In this document: piece after piece, positions 59,541-64,000 of the stretch
How positions within the stretch are numbered: the first letter of the stretch is position 1
How the letters are laid out: each line of letters starts with the position of its first letter
Assembly (NCBI GenBank): GCA_034670405.1
Contig: JAXDDX010000119.1
Coordinates: 1,460,097 to 1,524,096, forward strand
Reading direction: 5' to 3'
From: Hoplostethus atlanticus
Taxonomy: Eukaryota; Chordata; Actinopteri; Trachichthyiformes; Trachichthyidae
Length of the DNA stretch: 64,000 nucleotides
The notes under the pieces: model-generated
Told to the model about the DNA's origin: nothing
What the model saw: only the letters and a program-made list of their open reading frames with translations
The model's database searches: none
Translations under genes and position numbers: made by a program

Positions 59541-60580
59541 TCAAAGGTTACATGCCAGGAAAACGAGCCTGTCAACAGTCTCTGGCTTCAGAGACGCTCT
59601 GTGGTAGGTTACGATGTTGCCACCAGTGCTGAATGCCCTTTCAGAAGGAGCACTGGTGGCAGGAATACACAGGTACTTCCTGGCCAGGCTGGACACTCTT
59701 GGAAAGTTTGGCTGATGCAGCCTCCACCATTCTAGTGGATCTGTCTCGCTGTCAACCTCCACTGTTTGCAGGTAGCTCTTCAGCTCCATTTCAATGCTGC
59801 TTTCCCGATCAGAAAGGGCAGCTGTGCCTGGCCCTGGAGCATTTTGTTTCTTGAAGAAGCTACCTAAAGTCTTCTTTGTTTTTTTCACTGCCACTGGTTC
59901 AGCTGCAGCAGCAGCAGCTGCTCCCGCTGGTGGTGTGATCACCGCTGTGGACATCGCTTGTTGCTCTGCCATCAGTGACTGTATCTCAGCTGTAGCTCTT
60001 GCTTTGATATAGTCCACCTTGTCATCCTTGATGTACGTTGTCTTAAAGCGGGGATCTAGGAAGGACGCCATATCCAAGAGGTCATCTGTGGCAGGATCGG
60101 AGTACTTCTCGTTCAGGTAGTCGAGGATGGTCCTCTTCATGTCCTTAGTGAGATCTGTGTCCTCTTCCTCTCTTTTCAGCACACTTGCATTAAAAAGATG
60201 GAGCACAGGCTTGAGGTAGGACACGCTGACGTAGTCCTCTCCAGACAAGGCATCTGTGAACTCCGTCAAGGGGCTCAGGGCCTTGTTCACGGACTCGAGC
60301 GCATCGATGTCTTGCCAAGATGGCACCAAGTGCCTGGTTTTCTTGTCAGCCCTCAGGACCTGAGTTATGGCCTTCTCCTGCTCGATCACCCTTTCAATCA
60401 TTTTTTGTCGAGACCCCCATCTGGTAGGTGTTTCGGTGATGAGGTGATGAGTAGGCAAGTTGAGTTCAGCTTGAGCCGTTGCCATTTCCCTCTTTCTTTT
60501 CCATGTGTAGGAAAAGGAGCTCACCATTTTTTTGCAAATACCAATTGCATGTTCTATGCGGGAGTCTTTGGAACTTCTCT
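59541..60580 (-). CDS. hAT transposase, exon 2
   Basis: The second exon of the transposase (minus strand) is open without a stop from the splice acceptor at 60580 to the terminator at 59541-59543, about 346 codons. It begins RSSKDSRIEHAIGICKKMVS. TPTRWGSRQKMIERVIEQEK is the conserved TRW block of the RNase H-like catalytic core, and DMASFLDPRFKTTYI is the block seen in ZBED-type proteins. At the C-terminus are WWRLHQPNFPRVSSLARKYL and CIPATSAPSERAFSTGG, the hAT dimerisation domain with its SAPSERAFS signature, ending in LVFLACNL. The protein would cut at the element's ends and form dimers. There is an alanine run (AAAAAA) in the middle. The exon is intact but exon 1 is not. Confidence 0.9.
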
Positions 60581-60912
60581 CTGTAAAAAGTAAATCATAT
60601 TAAATGTTTTATGAATTTTATAACAATGAATTTAAAGCAGTAGTTATAACATTACATAACATAACATTTTAAAATTACTGATTAGTTATTACTGATTCAA
60701 ATATTTGGCTGTAAATAAATAATAAACTAAATAAAATAAAAATATAAATTATGCAGTTTCTTTACTACTGAATTATCAAGTCAACAGGGATGTTTGCATT
60801 TTTAATTAAAACTGGTTGTACAGTACGATATATTACACATATGGCCTAGAGCTGGACAACAATTTATTTCTATATAAAGGAAATATTATTTGCAATAACT
60901 ATTCAAACTTAC
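60581..60912 (-). other. Intron of the hAT transposase gene
   Basis: A 332-bp AT-rich intron inferred from a donor (minus strand, ATTG/GTAAGTTTG) just after HRLHLAI and an acceptor (CTTTTTACAG/AGAGAAG) before RSSKDS. Joining the two exons keeps frame (phase 1) and links the conserved CFGHRLHLAI block directly to the rest of the core, as in intronless relatives. Confidence 0.85.
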
Positions 60913-61758
60913 CAATGGCGAGGTGAAGCCTGTGTCCAAAACACTGAAGTCTTGTCCAGTCATTTAGCTGCAGTGCTTTGACGATGTTGGCTCCATTGTC
61001 CGTTGTCATGCACACTTGTCGCTCCTCTTTTAGCCCCCAGGATTCCAGCGCCTCCCTCAGGCCTTCAGCAATCATTTCTCCCGTGTGGTCCTCCGGGAAA
61101 TACGATGTCTGCAGACATTTGCTATTGAACTTCCAGTCATTGTTGATAAAGTGCACTGTCAGACTCATATATGGCTCCGATGTGCGGCTCGACCACAGGT
61201 CGGTCGTAGTAGCAAAGTGTGTCACGTTCCGAAGTTCTTCCTCCGCTTTCTATAGCAGTTTGGCTGAAATATTTTCGACCTGGCATCACATACCTCGGAT
61301 CCAGTGTTTTGATCAATGCCTTAAACCTGTTTGTATAGGAACCATGTCCTTACATAGGTACTCCGCTATGGAATGTGTAATGTCCTTCCACCGCTTGCTT
61401 TTTTTTCGTCATACGGATCGCCACTGGAAAATGACTCGGCTAGCGACGTCTGCGTTGTGGTTTTTCGTTTAGCACCACTTGCGGAGGGACTGCTTGTGTC
61501 TGCGCGCATCCTAGTACTCTCTCATACTCGCGGACATGTTTTGTTTTGAGGTGATAAAACAGATTGCTCGTGTTACCACCGCCGGCAACAACTCTCGCTC
61601 GACATTGCTTGCAGATAATAGGTTTTCTGCTCAAGGTCCGACTTTTTAAAGCCAAACCACGTCCAGATGATGGACGAAGCACCTTTCTTTCTAACTAATT
61701 CTTCTTCGGGAACGGGAGCTCCCGCATCATGCTCGCTGCCCTCCATTTCACCATGCAT
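60913..61758 (-). pseudogene. hAT transposase, exon 1 (BED finger), frameshifted
   Basis: From the ATG at 61756-61758 the frame reads MHGEMEGSEHDAGAP, then SSIIWTWFGFKKSDLEQK, the aromatic start of a BED zinc finger. A one-base insertion near 61620 shifts the frame. IICKQCRARV and LFYHLKTKHVREY supply the Cys-x2-Cys and His-x4-His zinc ligands in the next frame. SFSSGDPYDEKK and KRWKDITHSIAEYL (about 61330-61430) lie in other frames, with a shift at an eight-A run. ALIKTLDPRYVMPGRKYFSQ is in another frame. A further break near 61252 precedes THFATTTDLWSSRTSEPYMS, QVCMTTDNGANIVKAL and CFGHRLHLAI, the start of the catalytic core. I count at least four frame breaks, so no full transposase can be made as the sequence stands. 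Confidence 0.85.
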
Positions 61759-62044
61759 CTTCAGAAAGCATGCGTCTGTTTACGTCGGGGTTTACGTTGC
61801 ACTACTCACGTGTTTTTTTCACAACTTTTCCACATCGTCTTTTTCCACAAACTAGTTTATTATCTTTAATGGCAGCGCGCAGTTCGCTAGATTTGTGTGT
61901 TACATTTGTAAATGTGAAAAAGTATTTTTACATTCAAACAACCTAAAAGTAGACTTCTACCGGTACATCCGGTAGAGTCAAATCTCTACCGTGGCACGGA
62001 TTTCTACCGGTATACCGGTTCAACCGTTATACCGCCCACCCCTA

Positions 62045-62052
62045 GTTGTCAT
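62045..62052. repeat. Target-site duplication of the hAT transposon, right
   Basis: GTTGTCAT, identical to the copy at 58899-58906. Confidence 0.95.
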
Positions 62053-63175
62053 GGTGTGTTTCCCTCCCACGTCTCCCAGAGGTTGATTTATTGAGTCGAG
62101 CCGAACAAGGGGTGGGGGGCAGCTGCCTTCTGAGGTTTATCCGCCGTGATAACTCTCAGCCCTCTGTCTCCTCTCTTTAAACCAACCGCTTTGTTCTCTC
62201 AAGGCCTTTGGAACGGGTGAAAGGCTAGCCTTTTTTTTAAATCTGCCTCTCCCCTATTCCCCCGTAATCCCTCCTTTATCCACTTTTCTTCCCACTAGAC
62301 AACTCTCTCTCTTACTTTGAGCTCTTCATCCACTTCCTCTTTGTCTTTGTTTATTTGGATTTAGAATGTATAGGCAGCCATCCTCCCTAGCTTCTCCTAA
62401 ACCATCGTCCTCCCAATGATTTATTTTTGTTTGTTTCACCTTCACTCACCCACCATCCTTTTCATTTCAGAAAGCAGTCATTGTTCAGTATTTACAATAC
62501 TCCGAAGCACAACAACCCTACAGGCACACCTACAATGCCAGCATAAGAAAAAGCAGCTAGAAGAGGACAATTTATCTCGGGCAAAAATGAGCTGCTCTGG
62601 CTGACAGAAATGGGAGTTTTCTTCAAGCCCTGCTGGCCGCGAGTGAATAAATGGGAAAGCCCTCCATTATCAGACGACCTCCCAGTGACCTTGCAAGAGC
62701 ATTACGGAGTGCAAACAAAACTCTGACCTTAATTCACTGGAACTGAAATAAGAATAGCTCCCAAGACTCTGACGTGTCCTTGAGTCGATTAATAAGGAGC
62801 TGCAGTGCTGGAAACACTGTAATGATTCACCACCAATGCATCATTACTGTACATCATTTACTGTAAGCCTCCTTTAACAAGAACACTTGTTGTGGGATTT
62901 AGCGGGGCACCGCTGAAAAGGTTTTTCAAAACATGAAAAATGGATTCAGTTTCATTTCATTTGTAAATTTGTTTGCTTTGTGACACAAATGGCTTCTGGT
63001 CAACAGAGGACATCCTTAGTTTTGCAATATGACCACGAATGTGACAGTTTTGTGTTGCAGTGGGGGTGCAACAAATATTCTTTATTGCCAGAGGAAAGTT
63101 AGGACAGAAAATGCTGCAGCTGGGTTTAAAACGTGCTGCACAGCAATATGCCTGGAGTTAGGTTTTTTGGTGTTG
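62053..63175. other. No gene recognised
   Basis: No feature recognised between the two hAT elements. Confidence 0.4.
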
Positions 63176-63183
63176 ATGACAAG

Positions 63184-63941
63184 CAGGGGTGTAGTGCTAT
63201 AAGAGCGCAGCAGAGCACCGCTCCGGCACTTCTTTTTAATGGTTAAAAAAATGCTCTTTTTAAAATCATCAACACGTCAATGCGCCAAATAAAATGAATA
63301 AACAATGACTATGTATGTACTGTTCTATTCATATTAGTCTGTAGGCCGATTTTTTTTGACTAATAAATTATTTTATAGGCTATTTTATTCCACAGACAGA
63401 CACCCACGCGATGCACGATTTGACAGCAGGACATTTGACGGCTAACTGCATGATGATGATGTATGGACCGTGCCCCCGCCACCACGTCATCGTCATTAGC
63501 TAACTGTTAAATTTCCTGCATAGCTGTCAAATCACAGACGGCGTGCGTGTCTGTCTGTCTGTCCCGGCAGTGCATGGTTGCAGTCCAGATGGCAACTAAA
63601 CAAACCAAAATCACCTCGTTCTTTAAAAAGACTAACGAAACCGCTTCCTCATCTTCAAACACATCAGATCCACAACAAGTATTAGAAAATCAGGATGATG
63701 GTGATGATCAGATCATGCAAACCCCAGTGGCAGGGACTCATCAGGCTAGTGCTCTGGGACCGGGAGCTAGTGCAGATTGAGTTTGCGTTTGAGCGCTGAA
63801 GCGATACATTGTATTCAGTTTCGAAATCCCACTTTCTGCTGCCTGCCACCTAGTAGACTAATTGGCTACCTTTATTTATTGTGATGGCGACGTCATACAA
63901 TACTGCGCTCCGGCACTAAAAAAAATAGCACTACACCACTG
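63184..63941 (+). mobile_element. Non-autonomous hAT element (758 bp)
   Basis: The ends are 17-bp inverted repeats differing at one base: CAGGGGTGTAGTGCTAT at 63184-63200, and CAGTGGTGTAGTGCTAT read inward from 63941. They are flanked by an exact 8-bp target duplication, ATGACAAG, at 63176-63183 and 63942-63949. The terminal sequence is unrelated to that of the element at 58907. CTCCGGCACT occurs near both ends in the same direction (63221 and 63908). The inside keeps a short transposase N-terminus, so this is an internal-deletion derivative of an autonomous hAT. Confidence 0.93.
63589..63780 (+). pseudogene. Truncated hAT transposase N-terminus with a PIP-box-like motif
   Basis: From the ATG at 63589 the frame runs 63 codons to TGA at 63778-63780; an upstream in-frame ATG at 63574 would add five residues. 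It begins MATKQTKITSFFKKTNETAS and continues Ser-, Asp- and Gln-rich to GASAD. Many hAT transposases of the TTF/ZMYM-like group begin with a short SFF-type motif of this sort. Residues 5-12, QTKITSFF, fit the PCNA-interacting (PIP) box pattern Q-x-x-h-x-x-a-a. No zinc finger, catalytic core or dimerisation domain follows, so the product is not a working transposase. Confidence 0.65.
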
Positions 63942-64000
63942 ATGACAAGTGCAAGCCAGAGTTAGCTCAACTCTGGTTTTGACAGAACACTCCCATAGTT

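Larger units (their letters stand above)
58907..62044 (-). mobile_element. hAT DNA transposon, full length (3138 bp)
   Basis: The ends are perfect 16-bp inverted repeats, TAGGGGTGGGCGGTAT at 58907-58922 and its complement at 62029-62044, flanked by an 8-bp target duplication. Subterminal DNA at the left has repeated CACGGTATAT motifs, and the right has ACCGGTATACCGGT-type palindromes, typical transposase-binding regions. Inside, on the minus strand, is a two-exon transposase gene of the BED-finger (ZBED1-like, Ac) group. The exact target duplication suggests an insertion that is not ancient. Confidence 0.96.

Noticed and set aside
60978..61472. 164-codon frame on the plus strand within the hAT element
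   Set aside because: It is antisense to the transposase exon, which has clear conserved blocks on the minus strand.

Overview
The window looks like teleost fish genomic DNA. There is no bacterial-style gene packing. There are long stretches of moderately AT-rich DNA without coding signal, many CA and CT microsatellites, and a dense load of transposable elements of types typical of fish. These include LINE-2-like retrotransposons with the familiar fish tail (TAAGTCGCTTTGGATAAAAG followed by GTAAT repeats), Tc1/mariner relics, hAT elements with 8-bp target duplications, TTAA-flanked miniature elements and a tRNA-derived SINE. I recognise no host protein-coding exon, tRNA, rRNA or CRISPR. The window is therefore best read as intergenic DNA or one or more large introns.

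Layout. 1-10 kb: a Tc1 transposase relic (about 1.25-1.5 kb), a decayed minus-strand LINE (1.5-2.35 kb), a cluster of CACATGTG palindromes (2.95-3.12 kb), a second LINE 3' end (5.54-5.89 kb), a CA microsatellite and a minus-strand SINE (9.7-9.86 kb). 10-24 kb: sparse, with LINE tails, a three-armed hairpin (16.31-16.40 kb), a foldback element (16.73-16.88 kb), a 15-bp tandem repeat (20.07 kb), a TTAA foldback element (21.0-21.5 kb) and LINE remnants. 24.5-26.6 kb: an old, heavily mutated LINE. 27-29 kb: a hAT-type miniature element and a TTAA end. 29.6-32.8 kb: a young, 5'-truncated L2-like LINE. 36.2-36.6 kb: a short 3' fragment of the same family. 41.0-42.8 kb: a TTAA-flanked element with a perfect 29-bp hairpin. 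44.5-48.5 kb or beyond: a longer minus-strand copy of the same L2-like family. It interrupts an older repeat and is itself interrupted by a Rex1-like LINE fragment. 51.3-54 kb: a TTAA element, a Tc1 relic and a mariner-like palindrome. 58.9-62.0 kb: a complete hAT transposon with perfect 16-bp inverted repeats, an 8-bp target duplication and a two-exon BED-finger transposase gene. 63.2-63.9 kb: a second, 758-bp hAT derivative that keeps only the transposase N-terminus.

The coding capacity here belongs to mobile elements: the endonuclease and reverse transcriptase of the L2-like LINEs, and the transposases of the hAT and Tc1 elements. All reading frames are broken except the second hAT exon and two very short ORFs. 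The observations most worth following up are the hAT gene (intact exon 2 beside a frameshifted exon 1), the PCNA-box-like motif at the start of the mini-hAT ORF, the CACATGTG cluster, the nested LINE insertion with its in-window empty site, and a short unnamed repeat family present four times, one copy of which carries a small ORF in a perfect Kozak context.
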